Below are positions 31,886 to 44,008 of a DNA stretch of 64,000 nucleotides, in pieces. The first letter of the stretch is position 1; each line of letters opens with the position of its first letter. The position numbers and the translations under genes were made by a program. The notes under the pieces were generated by a model. That model made no database searches. It worked only from the letters and a program-made list of their open reading frames with translations, and had not been told where the DNA came from. This stretch comes from Heliocybe sulcata (Eukaryota; Basidiomycota; Agaricomycetes; Gloeophyllales; Gloeophyllaceae): the NCBI GenBank assembly GCA_004369045.1, contig ML213508.1, forward strand, positions 1,350,976 through 1,414,975, in the 5' to 3' direction.

Positions 31886-34027
31886 TGAACAACAGCAGAA
31901 AGCGTAGCAGTTAGAGTTAGCAGCAATTCCGGCTCACTTGCACAGACGCCGAGGAATGTGTGGACTTTACAAATTCATCGGCATGCCGTACGCGGAGGCA
32001 GATCACGTGCATGACACACGCCCACGTGCTGTGGCCTAATCTTGTCGGTGTGGCCATCGATTTCCTCCAATTGAGCCTAAAGAGACTCGGTTCCACTCTT
32101 CGCAACATCTCTGGACTACTGAGATTTTACGTCTGCCGTAGAGTACGACCTGAATGGGATCGGTAGTCCGACGAATCAAAGCGCATTGATCTACATTCGT
32201 GCCACACAGCTGCTACAAGGGATTGGACCCTCTTCAAATGAGTGAGAGGCTAGTCTCCCAATTCTTAGTTTGAGCTGCTCCTCAGACCCATACGTACTAT
32301 AGTATATGGGCGCCCGACGGCAGTGTGGCATGCGCAATCCACGTGCGGGGCGGGACTGCCAGGATGCTAGCACAAAAGCCGTCTGTAGTCAGCGACGAGG
32401 AGATCAATCTAACTTGCAGGACCATCTCCGAGTGTCCGAGGATCTAGACATTTGTCTAGCGCGATGCTGTCTGACGCCGACACCCCAAAACATGGCCGGC
32501 CTGCGCCATTCCTTCGACGTCATTCTGAAGACTCGGACAGTGGACTCACGAGAGAGGTTGCTGCTCGGCGATTGAACTTGAAACGCGAAGTACGACGCCG
32601 AGCTGTCTGATCGCCAGGGTCGCGAGAGGGTAGTCACAGCGAAGCATGCGGTGCCAGAGCCAATGTGCATGGCTGAAGATCGTCAGTCCATCGAGATACG
32701 CACCGTTGAGATGGAAGAGTCCGCGCGCCCTCACAATGCCGCAGGCAAGGAGGTGAGGCCACGGTGGTGCGGACCTGTGCTCGGCGACTCTGCATTATTC
32801 ACGCAGAAGAAGTAGATCTCGCGGTTGCATGTCCGTCAGAGTCAGCCAGTGAACTAGAGGTGCCGGGGTCCCTCCGTAAATCGAGTAGACGGCTGCGCTC
32901 GAGAACGCTGTAGCATGGTTGGTCAAGGAAGTGGACTTGTGCAGTGGAGGAGAGCAATATAATCCCTCAAGGACATGCCCGGCTGGACATGACTCACCGA
33001 CAAAAGGGGCACTTGCGGGCTAGGCTACGTCAGCCGCACATCGCCTGTTGCAGATTAACGAACATAAGCTGCAGGGAAACATGAAACAATCGCGTCAGAC
33101 CCTTCTCAAGTATGTCCTTCTGGCGGGGGCATGATCAAAAGCCGTCCATACCAGCGGACCTCATCTCCGTGATCCGCTCAAAAATCCCGAGGAGTCACTC
33201 CTGCAACAGGCCGCCAGGGCCAGAAGCTAAGGACTAAGTACCGCCGGCCCTGTCAATAAGAGTCGTCGAAGCCGATGGTAGGTCCTAGAGCGGGTGATCG
33301 ACGGATTATGTCTTCGAATGCTCGGCGTCGGTATGCTTCGAGAAGCACGGCGCGTACCCGCCATCGAGATGTAAAGGAAGCACTCCACGGCATCAGTAAG
33401 GACGGAGCGGGGAGGACAGCTCGCCCGCGGAGTCAAGGAATATATTGCTCCCTATACGAGCCCTCGATCAATTCAGTTGACGAGGACGATGTGACGGGCA
33501 CTGTCTCTCAGAGCCTGTCCTCGGAGCGCTGGAGAGATCGAAGGGCAGCGGTCTCATTACGTCCAAGACGCGCAGGCGGTCCCGACAGTGTCTCGAGGTT
33601 CTTTGTATCTCGATCGGCCCTGGGCATTTGAATGGAACGGAACCAGGGAGATAGACTTGCGTTTTGGCCTTCTTCAGAGCCCAGACCGCGAGCGATCTGG
33701 AAGATCAGTCTCCGGAGCTCTGGAGAGTGGTCACGTCCTTACGTCGTTCGCCTTTGACGATCGGCAGACCGCTCAGTCTTTACCAGGCTAACGCTTTGCC
33801 CTCGCCATGCTCGCCGTGAATATATCCAGGCCAGACAGCCTATGGACCCTCTGAGCGATCAGTCCTCGGAGCTAAGGGGAGTGAAACAGCATTACGTCCT
33901 CCGGTCGTGACGATCGTTACGCCGCTCAGTCTTGAGCCGTACCAGCACCAGCCCTATCGTTCTGGCAGTTCATGTATGTTCACTGTGATAAAGTAAGCCC
34001 AGATTCAAGGACCACAACCCGTTTCGG
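31886..34027. other. Intergenic region with a triplicated repeat
   Basis: About 2.1 kb between the ferredoxin start and the nitrilase end. Open frames are short and without domains. The last part (33505-33950) holds three degenerate copies of a unit described separately. Nothing else is recognised. Confidence 0.5.
33505..33950 (+). repeat. Three degenerate tandem copies of a unit of about 90 bases
   Basis: Units near 33511, 33701 and 33858 share a CAGTC(C/T)(T/C)CGGAGC-type opening, a GGAGAG or GGGGAGTG phrase, TTACGTC, GACGATCG and CCGCTCAGTCTT, the last two ending close to TACCAG. Spacing is about 155-190 bases. The most complete copies are 33701-33786 and 33858-33946. No coding potential is apparent. 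Confidence 0.65.
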
Positions 34028-35564
34028 CTAATTCGGCACCTTCCCCACCTGCCCGCTAGTATGCACCCCAGTCAACCCCGGCATAACTCAGGACAATCCT
34101 AAAGCCCACTTACATAACGGCCCTCGCCTCCCGACTCACATCCGGGTACACATCGAACCGCCGCTGGGTCGTCACAGGGATGCCCGTGCGGGCGGAGTGG
34201 AAGGTTGCGGGGTCTGGTGAAGGTCAATCGAGGAGCCTGAGAATCCGGGGAGGAGGGGCTCACCGATGTCGGCGTAAACTACTTCCTCGAGATGGCCCGC
34301 TTGGGTTAGGACGGTGCCCCTGCGATTCATTGATTCCTTAGAGCATAAACGATGAGAGAGGGAGGATACTTGCATTGGATCGACTACCATCGAGTGTCCG
34401 TACTAAGTATGATAAACCGCATGAAGTCAAGGCCATAATGGAGACTAGAAAAACGGGGTGCAGTCGCACTTACTGCTTGATACCCTTCAACGCTATCCCG
34501 GGCGGGACTGCACATCGACATGAATGCCTGATTGTCCACCGCTCTGTTGGAATAAGGCACTCGTTAGGACAGGAGAACCGACTAGTGCACGACAATATAC
34601 CTTGCACGATGTAGCGTCTCCCAATGTAGTGGGCCCGTGATCATATTGAAGGCAGCCGGGTATATTATGACTTGACAGCCTATGGGCGCAGAGAATCAAT
34701 ACTTCACAGCTCTGAAGCGGACGACGAAACCGCTAACCGCTACGCGCAGCGATCATAGCGAGCTCGGGGAAGCGCACGTCGTAGCAAATGCCGAGACCTA
34801 TTCGCGCAAAGGGGGTATCAAACATGTTCATTGTGCTGCCGCCTGTTAGTGTTTCACTTTCCTGGAGATGAATGGGTGAGGACGCTGAAGACACAAAGAT
34901 GGCACATAAAGTACAGTACTTTGAATGTGATCTTTCCTGGGATGTCTATATCGAATAGATGGATTTTGCGGTGGATAGTTACCAGCTCGCCTGAACAGAG
35001 CGAGAACTCTTAAGAGGCAATTGAAGAGATAAAGCAAGCACCAAACCTTGCGGCGAGTACACAGTACAGGTATTATACAACTTCGAGCCGTCCGACGCAT
35101 CTCGCTCAGGTATGGAACCTACGAGTGATACCAACTTGTTCACAAACACCAAGCCCGAATGAAATCACCCACCTCCTATGAGCCAGATGCCTGTCTCCTT
35201 CGCAGCACCCGAAAGCATCTTTACTGTCTCGCTTTGACTTGTTTTTATATCATAAGGCTGACCGGACGTGAATCCGATCGTCTCAGCATAAAGTAGGAAG
35301 TGCATAACGCCGTAGGGGGAATTGAAGCATTCCTTCGCACGCATTTATGCTCGGTATACCTAGTAACTCGTAATGAGAATGTATTATGTTGCTTACTGGT
35401 AGCACAATCAGGTCTGGTTTCCGCCCTCCCTCTCTCGATGCCGCCTTCAGAATCATCTCCCGTGCGTGGGGCAAGTTCTTGCTTTTGTCGGACGTCACCT
35501 GGCCAAGCTGCACCAGCGCGATTGTGAAAGGCTTGAGTGAAGGTGGCTCAGTACTGGCGGCCAT
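34028..35564 (-). CDS. Nitrilase-superfamily omega-amidase, Nit2/Nit3 type
   Basis: Cytosolic C-N hydrolase expected to deamidate alpha-ketoglutaramate and alpha-ketosuccinamate, clearing the by-product of glutamine transaminases. The start at 35564 gives [20 protein letters not shown], then [14 protein letters not shown] with the catalytic Glu, [19 protein letters not shown] with the catalytic Lys and [15 protein letters not shown] with the catalytic Cys. [17 protein letters not shown] and WGHSMVVDP follow as in human NIT2. About eight exons with introns of 50-60 bases. The last exon is uncertain: either the frame ends at 34110, or a consensus GTAAGT donor there leads to a short exon ending VGKVPN at 34028. 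Confidence 0.92.
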
Positions 35565-36275
35565 TTTGCGGTGGCGAGTTGAGGGTAAGCAGGAGAGTAG
35601 TGGTGTGTACCCTGTCAGAATAAAGTCGATGCCGCCGGAAGAGAGGCGGGGAGATAAGATGATGATGCCAAATATCGTCAATGGGAGTCGAAAAGAAACT
35701 ATTCATCCGAATGCCCGCCCTGATAGCCGTTTCAGTTAAAGATTTTTCACATCCATGCTGTAACGACAGGCAGGGCGAACACTGGATGGAGACAACAGCG
35801 TGCTTGTCGAGGAGATTATAGTTGCATGGGTCCCGACAGACGCGAACGATCTAGGCCAGGATAAGCGGATACGACTCGAGTAGCGATAAAGAATTCTTCT
35901 CTGTAAGTGCATCTCGAACATAGCAAGCCACATTCCACTGTTTCCAGTGATGCTGGTTGGATGCTGGACGGTAATGTTTCAACACGCGGGAACGTATCCG
36001 GCCAAAGGTATGTTATTCTCACGGTCAGTTATGTCTCAAGACACACTTCTCCTTTATCTTTTCTGTCTTTTCATTCTACACATGCATGTGCGGCTATAAT
36101 CCCTGCGTCTGATCTCGCTGCTATCTAGTCTTGGGGTGCAAATATACGCATATACGCATCTCGGGAGGCGTGAACTTCGTGGCCATTACGGATCCTGTCA
36201 CTGTGATCACATGTTACGAATGCTTCAAATGATGTCTCCGCTGTCCTGATTCACGGTTCGACGCTCGTTCCGACT
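35565..36275. promoter_or_regulatory. Divergent upstream region of the amidase and HMG-CoA lyase genes
   Basis: 711 bases, the 5' regions of two divergent genes. No domain-bearing frame and no obvious repeat. No specific operator recognised. Confidence 0.4.
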
Positions 36276-37672
36276 ATGCTGGTACCTGTCTTAATCGCTC
36301 GAAAGCGTCTGGCGTCTGGCGTTGGTGCTCTGTATAGGCCACGGCATTCGTTTCACCTGCAGTCCTCTACCGACCGCAACATTGTCCGGATAGTCGAAGT
36401 CGGTCCACGAGATGGCTTACAGAACGAGAAGGGAATTGTTTCGACCGATGTGAAGGTTGAGCTGATCAACCGGCTCGGTAGGGCAGGGATGACCCTCATT
36501 GAGGCGGGGAGTTTCGTCAGTCCGAAGTGGGTACCCCAGGTAAGCAGCGCCCAGGTCCCGAAGGTGCCCGGCACTCTTTGCTGTTCGAATGAAGGAACGC
36601 TGTCGAGACCGCATCCTCGAATAGCTGGCTGAGACGCGAGGGTCTGAGAGTGAGGCTGTATGGTGCTGACGCGCGTGTAATACGACAGATGGCAGGCACT
36701 GCAGAAGTCATAACTCGCATGGAGAAACTGCCTGGTGTACACTACCCAGTCCTCGTACCGAATATGAAGGGTCTCGACAACCTTCTTGAGCTTTTGGCCT
36801 CGACAACATCGCAGTCTGTCGATTCCTCGTCAACGCCGACGTCCACTATCCCACCTACAAACGAAATCGCCATCTTCACCGCTGCCACAGACGCTTTTTG
36901 TCTGGCAAACACGAATTGTACCATCGAAGAGTCCCTGAAACGCCTTGCCCCAGTTGTACAGAAGGCACGGGAGAAGGGACTGCGAGTGCGCGGGTACGTG
37001 AGCGTAGTGATCACCTGTCCGTACAGCGGCAAGGTGGAGTACCGTAAGGTTAGAGACGTGGCGAAGGAGCTGTTAGCTATGGGCTGCTATGAGGTGAGCT
37101 TGGGCGATACTACGGGAGCTGGGAATCCGGCAACTGTGGGAGACATGCTGGATGTCGTTATTGGTGCGCTTCCAGTGGAGAGACTAGCTGTGAGAGATTT
37201 TTCGCCGTCTTTCGTGCTCGCTCTCTGACCTGGCACTCGAAGGGTCATGTAAGCATGCAAGTCAATGTGTTCGGAACACTTGAGACGATCTCCTTCTGCA
37301 GTTCCACGATACATACGGGATGGGCGTTGCAAACGCCTTGAAAGCTCTTGACGCGGGTATTCGTACGCTGGACAGCTCCGTCGGTGGTCTCGGAGGCTGT
37401 CCCTACTCGCCAGGGTAAGCAGTGCTCTTCTTACTGACCCCATTCAGTCACCTCACGACGTACGAAGGGCAACTGGGAATGTCGCGACGGAGGACATTCT
37501 CTACTCCGTTCAAGATAGTAAATACCGAACGGAGAAAAAGATCGACCTGGGGGAACTTGCAGACATCGGATGGTGGATAAGTGAGAAGCTGAACAGAGAT
37601 AATGCGAGCCGGGTTGGACGAGCGTTCAGGGCCAGAAAGGAGCGGCAGAGGAAGGACGAGAAGGAGAATTAA
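36276..37672 (+). CDS. 3-hydroxy-3-methylglutaryl-CoA lyase
   Basis: Splits HMG-CoA into acetyl-CoA and acetoacetate, the last step of leucine breakdown, in mitochondria. The N-terminus ([20 protein letters not shown]) is basic and fits a mitochondrial targeting peptide. [15 protein letters not shown] carries the metal and substrate residues, then [31 protein letters not shown] and [11 protein letters not shown]. After an intron follow [12 protein letters not shown] and the signature [14 protein letters not shown] with the catalytic Cys, then [12 protein letters not shown]. Four exons with the stop at 37670. The C-terminus (RKDEKEN) lacks a peroxisomal tripeptide. Length is close to the family norm. 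Confidence 0.95.
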
Positions 37673-38450
37673 CTCATATCGTCTTCTATGATGTAGCCAC
37701 GTCTGGTGTAGTCGTTGAAGTGTGCGCTCCGGTTGACAAAATTCAGTCATTCTGACTTCAGATCTTGTCATATTCGTAAATATACGAAGGCAAACGAGCG
37801 CTATGTAGCTTTGTCTGTTGTTGGTCAAAGTGGGAAACTTATAAGACGTCGTGTCTAGATATTTAACATTTAACGGTGGCTAAACTTAGTAAATTTTGAG
37901 GACGCGGTTGTTCGGGAATTGGCGAATTCATGCTTTCCACCTGGATACTTTCGCCGCGGATGCTTTCTGCTCACCTACGTCTATAACGCTTTGCCATATT
38001 GACTTCACCCCCTACGCTCGTCGCTGGGTGAAGGTGCCTACATAGAACAACCCCGAAAGCTATTCTTAGCTGAAGACAGACTATATATTCAACCTTCTTT
38101 ACCTGCGATTCCTGGAGCTGGACTGACTTCCAGGAAGATTAATGCACCTGCTTTGGCATTGACAAGCTACCTTGCAGTCTTCGAACAATTCGGACTTTGT
38201 TGCATGAGCTTTGGGGGCGGTAGACATCTCACCAGAATTGCGATACGCCGCACTCCCGTTTGATGAACAGCATTGCGCAACAAGAAGGCAGAATTTGTTG
38301 CTCAGTTTGTCATCTCATTAAAGCCCAGTTTGACATTGTTCTAACTATAACCTGAGGATATCCCAATACTCTTGTCTGAACAAGGTTTCTCCGAATCCTC
38401 TGACACATTTATACACTTGAAAGGAAAGGTATTCACGAGTTGGAAAGATC
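37673..38450. other. Intergenic region, nothing recognised
   Basis: About 780 bases between HMG-CoA lyase and the F-box gene. AT-richer than its neighbours, with no domain-bearing frame. Confidence 0.4.
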
Positions 38451-40274
38451 ATGAACATCACTCTGGAGGATGTACCGTCGGAGCTCCTGATACAAGTAGT
38501 CAGTCTGTTGCCGTTTCAAGATATCCTCAATACTCGAGCGGTAAGTCGTGCGATGTTCGGTTACAAGTCGGTAAAAGAAGCCTCTTATGATATTCTCTAG
38601 GTGTCGAGGCGTTTTGAGGTGCTGATTAGGACATCAGTGCGACTCCAATACATCGTCGAGCTGGGCGTAGCGGGGTATACTGATAATCCCCTGGAACGAT
38701 CGTTTACCGAAGAACGGCTTCGGATGCTCCTTGAACACCAAGCAGCGTGGAAGAGCCCTCAACTTCACGTCGCGAACACAATTCCGATACCAGGACTTGG
38801 GGACTACCGAAAATACGATCGGGGTATCTATTTACGACTGGATGCGAACGCGATGCCTGGTTTCGATACCCTCGACGTGTTCGACCTCATGTCTCCCGAC
38901 CTTCCGTCTTGGAGCATCCAAACCGATTTTGAATTTAGCAACGACTGCGAGGTTGACCCCGTCCAAGACCTAATCATTCTCTCGCACGTGAGCCCGGTAC
39001 AGCAAGGGTACGGCAGTTCCCAAACATGAGATCGCAGATATCGATTGACTTTACGGCAGGTCCTCGTTTGACATCTCCGTCCTTTCTCTCAGGCACGGCA
39101 CCGTTCATCCGCGTGCTTCCTTCAGTCCTATTAGAGTGGGATTTCAGACCTGGGACATGCCTCTATGCACTTCTGTGCAACTGGCTGATGATATAGTCGC
39201 ACTCTCCGTCTACACGCACAGGTTCGCGCACAAATTCGAGGTGGTGATTCTAGAATGGATGACAGGAGCCGTGAAGATGGTAAGTACCTAGACCATGACA
39301 CCTACATCCTGTTTTCGGAGAGCTGAGAGCCTTTGCAGAGATTGCCTCAACCTTCTGACAGAGTTCTTCGAGACTTTCATCTCGTATCTCCGCACTGGCT
39401 GCTTGTAACGTCCGTAACACGGTATCCCGGGCGACTTCCTGCCGTGGATGTGTATTCGCTAGATCGTGTGGCATCAACGGCAGAAGATGGCTCTACGCCT
39501 GTCCCTACTCACATTGCGACATATGAACTTCCATCTCCTCGCCCAGAGCACGTAGCAAGGATCCGCATCAATGGGAATAGATCTTGGAATTATCATGAAT
39601 CGTCGTCGCACCAGGGTGTTCTTGGGTGTCCTTTCGGCATTTCGAAGCTACGCTCTGTTGTTCATGTGACTCTGCGAGTCGTGGAGATTTCATCGAACCT
39701 GGACGTTCCGGATGGGCGCAGGCAGCATGTCTTCGATATTTTCACGCCTCTGTCCACTTTCCTCGGCGACACTATGACCCTGAAAGAAGGGAACTCCGCC
39801 GAGCCTCTATTTGTGCCTTGGAATGCGTGGGGTCCGAGGTCGACCCGCTGGTTCCGAGATTTGGCGGCAATCCATACGGCAAGCACCAATGGGTGCCGAG
39901 TCATCTGGCCTGACCGGGTTTGGGATTTTAATCGTGTCGACAATGCTAGGGATCTCAGTCGTGGGGAGGCTGTGTTGCTCAGTGAGGATACGCAACTGTC
40001 CCGCATTCATAAAGACCCAACTATACTCGAAGCGGGAAATGTCTTTCTGGAGGATGTCGTGTCCTGCCTGCCGTATCGTGAGACGTTGATTCAACCTCCG
40101 TCAAACCTGCAAGGGATATGGACTACAGACAGGTTGATTGGCTGGAACGTGAGTATCAGCATCTTATTCCTCTGAAATGCTGCTGACCATGGAACTTCTC
40201 AGATCACGGAAGAGGGCATCGATGTTCACTTCCTTGAGGGAGTTACTTTACCTCCGCTCTGCGAGTCAACGTGA
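38451..40274 (+). CDS. F-box protein
   Basis: Starts MNITLEDVPSELLIQVVSLL, with PFQDILNTRA joined over an intron to VSRRFEVLI: a typical F-box of about 40 residues that binds Skp1 in SCF ubiquitin ligases. The remaining roughly 450 residues have no repeat I can identify as LRR or WD40. They contain HWLLVTSV and VDVYSLD, which recall the beta-strand repeats of many basidiomycete F-box proteins. Exons: 38451-38540, about 38601-38987, about 39061-39280, about 39339-40149 and about 40202-40274. Such proteins are numerous and fast-evolving in mushrooms, so the target cannot be inferred. The second and third exon joins are by eye. Confidence 0.8.
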
Positions 40275-41779
40275 GCCTGCGAGCAAGGTGAGAGCCGTAT
40301 ACGTTAATAGTGGCCACGATTGTTTCAAGACGTAAGTATTGGTAGCAGCTGGCATATCTCCTTCTGACTTTTGGCGTCTAAAGCATGTGGCAATCACGTA
40401 CTCATCCGTGTTGAGACTTCGCCTAGAAGACACTACCTGCTATACGAGATTGTCGTCAAAGGCAAAAGCTTCTCATCATCTGTCGTAATACCGTCCTCAG
40501 TACACCCCGAATTCCCTGATTGATATCACGATGCAGCAATACTGGCACAAACCTGCCCGCTATAGTCTTATCTCACGGCGTCCCAGACGAGTCCCCGTGC
40601 TGTGCGACCGTTCCATGTCGGAATTCGGCATCACGAAGACGGCGTCGTCTATGGCATTACGTTTAGGTAGTTCGACAACGCCTATCGGCAATTTCATGAG
40701 CAGCCACCGGCATGCAGCGCTCTGCTAGGGAAGGTCGAGGTAGGGCATAACGTTGGTTACTCGGGGGTGACCAATTTACATTCAAATCAGATGCAACACT
40801 CTTCCACTGGTCGGCGGAGGTCCGCCTTGCGAACAACATGGAGTGTCCCAATCACGAGTAAGTGTGCCCAGTCTCGGACTCGTCATCCTCTGCTGGCTGA
40901 GTATATTATTCTTGAGACGCTCGCCCGATGGGCACTTGTCTCCATGAGACGTTCTCCCTGTCGAGCCGGCCAGCAGCCCACAGCTAATAATGCTATTTTC
41001 AGTGGTGCACTTCAGGGTGCCCATATTGTCACCGTGGCGTCTGCGCTGACGACAGCTCAGTCCCTTCACTTCTGTGATTCTGGCACCCGCGCCGATGGGA
41101 AACTCGATCGCATGCCGGAGATGGGTCGTTCTTCTAGAAGGACTTACCTACCCTCTAAACGCTAATGGTTGCCCATTTTATTGGTCTCCCGAGCTTGACA
41201 ATGCGCCGTTCCTTGCTTGCTACTCTGGAATGAGATGAAGTATTAGGCTGGCCGGCAACTACCGATCGTTGAGAATTCGACTACGTTCGGGTCTGGAAAG
41301 ACTAGCTACGCAATTTGTTCGCATCAGACAATACCCTGGAGAGTCATCATTCCTGTAAATCAGAATTCAAACTTGCGAGAGACGACGTCCGCGGACCGTG
41401 CTACCGTGACTTGTGGGTCCTCCGTGATGCATGATTATCGTGTTGTTTAACCGGGTGGACAAGTTGGGATAACATACGTACAGTCCCGCGTCGCTCAACC
41501 GCCCGGGCGGATTTCGGTACCACAGCTATCATATACATATCCAGGATCTCGGAGTTTCATCCAAAGTTCGGACTCGCGTAGGCGCCGTGCAAGCCTTACC
41601 GACCAGCGAGACGCCACCGTGGTCTGATAGCTGCCCGGTCACGAGGAACAGACCAACAGATGATCAATCGCTTTTCTCCATATACAAGTACACCCCCCAC
41701 ACCGGCCCGAGGCAGAGAACTGAACCTTACGCGCTACATGGCCATCACGAACCCGTATCACTCGCATCTAATCCATCCA
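40275..41779. other. Intergenic region, no supported gene
   Basis: About 1.5 kb between converging genes. A 132-codon plus frame (40767-41165) and others show no domain, and no repeat stands out. Confidence 0.45.
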
Positions 41780-43571
41780 TCAGACCGTCTTCTTGTCCGC
41801 CTTCTCCTCGTTCTCGGAGCTGCTGTACCCAGAGTCGCTGCCTACGGCATTGCTCGCGAGGTTGCGCTGCGCCACGCCGTCTTGGTTCTTGTAAAAGACA
41901 ATGTCGCCGTCGTCTTCGATGAAGCAGCATTCGCTGAAGGAGCGGTACAGCGCGTAGAAGGTGTTCTGTCGAGTAATGCCGGGTCAGGAAGGCTATGTGT
42001 AAAGGAACCCGGCTGGACTTACGGTGGAGTCGTAGTTGTATTGGTCTTTGAGCACTGCCTTGATTCGTTCGGTCACCTCCGGCTGGTTGTCTGTGATACA
42101 GTCTAAAAGTAAGCTCTTGGAATAGAAGAACAGCACTGACAGAAGGGTATGATTGAGAAGAAGTGATGCGCCACATGATCATGCGAGACCTGTCGGTGAG
42201 GCGAGCTATCAATGCGCGCCGATATGGACGGGGAGATGGTAGAACGCACGTTGTGCAGGAAGAACCGCCCAATCCACCCGAGCAGCGGTCTGTCGACGGT
42301 GGCGACGGCTCCGCGCAGGAACGACCATTCTTTTCCGCGGTAGTGAGGGATGGTAGGGTCGGAGTGGTGCAAGAACGTCAGCATCACGATCCAGTGGTTG
42401 GCAAGCTGGGGTCACAGGCACGTCAGAACTGCGGTGACTCTGGGACACGAGAGATTGGCCATACCAGGTATGGTATAAAGTAGAACTTGACAAAGTCGGC
42501 GAGGCCGACCTGTTTGGCGTAGTAGTACAAGATGGCGGACATGCCGAGGAGGCCAATGTCGGAGATGATGATGTTCCAGCGCTCGTGTGCCTTGAAAAGC
42601 GGCGAGTACGGGGAGAAGTGCTATACAGACGTGTTCATGTTGCGGGGCTGCGCGACAAGCTGAGCGGTACTCACGTTCGTCCCCATACCTGGAGGGTACA
42701 TCTTGCTCCCGAGGGCGTTGTAGCTCAGGTACGCGTGCCATCCGAGCAGCTGCATCATGACGATCCGGACGAGCGTGTAGATCGGCGTCTCCTCGAAGAT
42801 GTCGTGGTAGTCCATGACATGGGCCACGCCTTCAGGGGGCAATTCGTAGTCTGTCCGAGTGCGAGGAACGTAGTTCTCGTCCCGCTCGATGGATCCAGTG
42901 GCTTTCTGTCGAACCCTCCGTTTGAGCGAAAGCGACCACAAGCGAGGCTGTGCACTTACATGGTGCGCATGATGGGTCGACCGCCATGAATAATACGGGA
43001 CCAGAATAGACTGGAATGGCTACATCAGTGCTCTCCACATCAGCGAGGGGAGCGCGATCGTACTGTATGTAACGCGAAACCCAAGATGTGGTTGACGCAA
43101 GAATACGGCGACATTGTGCCGTGCCCGGCTTCATGGCCTGTCAGTTCCAGTTTAGCTCTCGAATACCTCCGTGGCGCAGAGGCAAGTAACCGACCTAAGC
43201 ACCACCAGCCGGCCAGAGCAACGCCCTGCCAGAACCAGTACACCGACCACAGCGTCCATCTGAGGACCTCGAACGCTCTGTAGTGACCTGCATACTGGCT
43301 GTCCAGTGCTCGGCACAGCGGGTCGATATACGTGGCTGCGGCGTAGAAGAGCGCGGCAAAGAACACGTCTCGCGCTACGTATTGCAGAGACTTTCTAGTC
43401 GACTTCTGGTAGAGGTGCTTGGGGATAGCAGCATGGATTTCTGCTAGAGTCACCTGGACCGCGGTCAACTGGCTGAAGCACTGATTAGCAAAGGGAGACA
43501 CTGACCTGGGGCGGGGAGAAGTCAGTGTTCTTGCGGTGCTCGTATTCGGGGCCGTTTTCAAAGATTCCCAT
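41780..43571 (-). CDS. Delta-12-type fatty acid desaturase, copy 1
   Basis: ER-membrane di-iron desaturase expected to convert oleoyl to linoleoyl chains on phospholipids. Starts MGIFENGPEYEHRKN (start fixed by the ATG at 43571) and runs through about nine exons to a stop at 41780. Histidine boxes: HEAGH (box 1), HHAHH (box 2, just before an intron) and HDHVAHHFF (box 3). Hydrophobic hairpins flank them (VFFAALFYAAATYI, VYWFWQGVALAGWW, LLGMSAILYYYA). LANHWIVMLTFLHHSDPTIP and the C-terminal GDIVFYKN are family blocks. Box 2 differs from the HRRHH or HHRHH form seen in copy 2 and resembles copy 3. It is divergent from the hydrolase gene at 44009 with 437 bases between starts. Confidence 0.92.
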
Positions 43572-44008
43572 GGTGCGTTGAGTTGAGCGACGAGAGGGCA
43601 GCCCTGGGCGGGTGAAGGGGTGCGCATGCCGGGTATAAGTACGAAACGTTTCCTCTACGGAATATCCTGCGATTAACGTTTAACATGGAAATACACCGGA
43701 CGGATGGGGACGAGGACCCCGGGATCACGATCGATGGTATTACAGGAAATGCATGCGATTAAGAAAAGGTGGATGCCGTAAAGCAGCGGTCGATATGATC
43801 CGGCTAGGACACGCGCGGCACGGAAGCAAATTCGTGATGAATCCGGCGATTGCCGCGTCACCTTGGTCCTGATTGATGCTATACACTCCGCTGCGCTCGA
43901 CTATTACTTGATTTCATGAACGCGTTATCCATCATTAATTTGGCGGCGTCTGCCTTGCTTGCGACTCCATTTACATAGTCAAGATCGACCGCCCTTGACT
44001 TGCTCACA
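43572..44008. promoter_or_regulatory. Shared upstream region, desaturase 1 / hydrolase
   Basis: 437 bases between two divergent starts. No reading frame with a domain. I see no definite TATA element or operator, but the region must hold both promoters. Confidence 0.45.
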
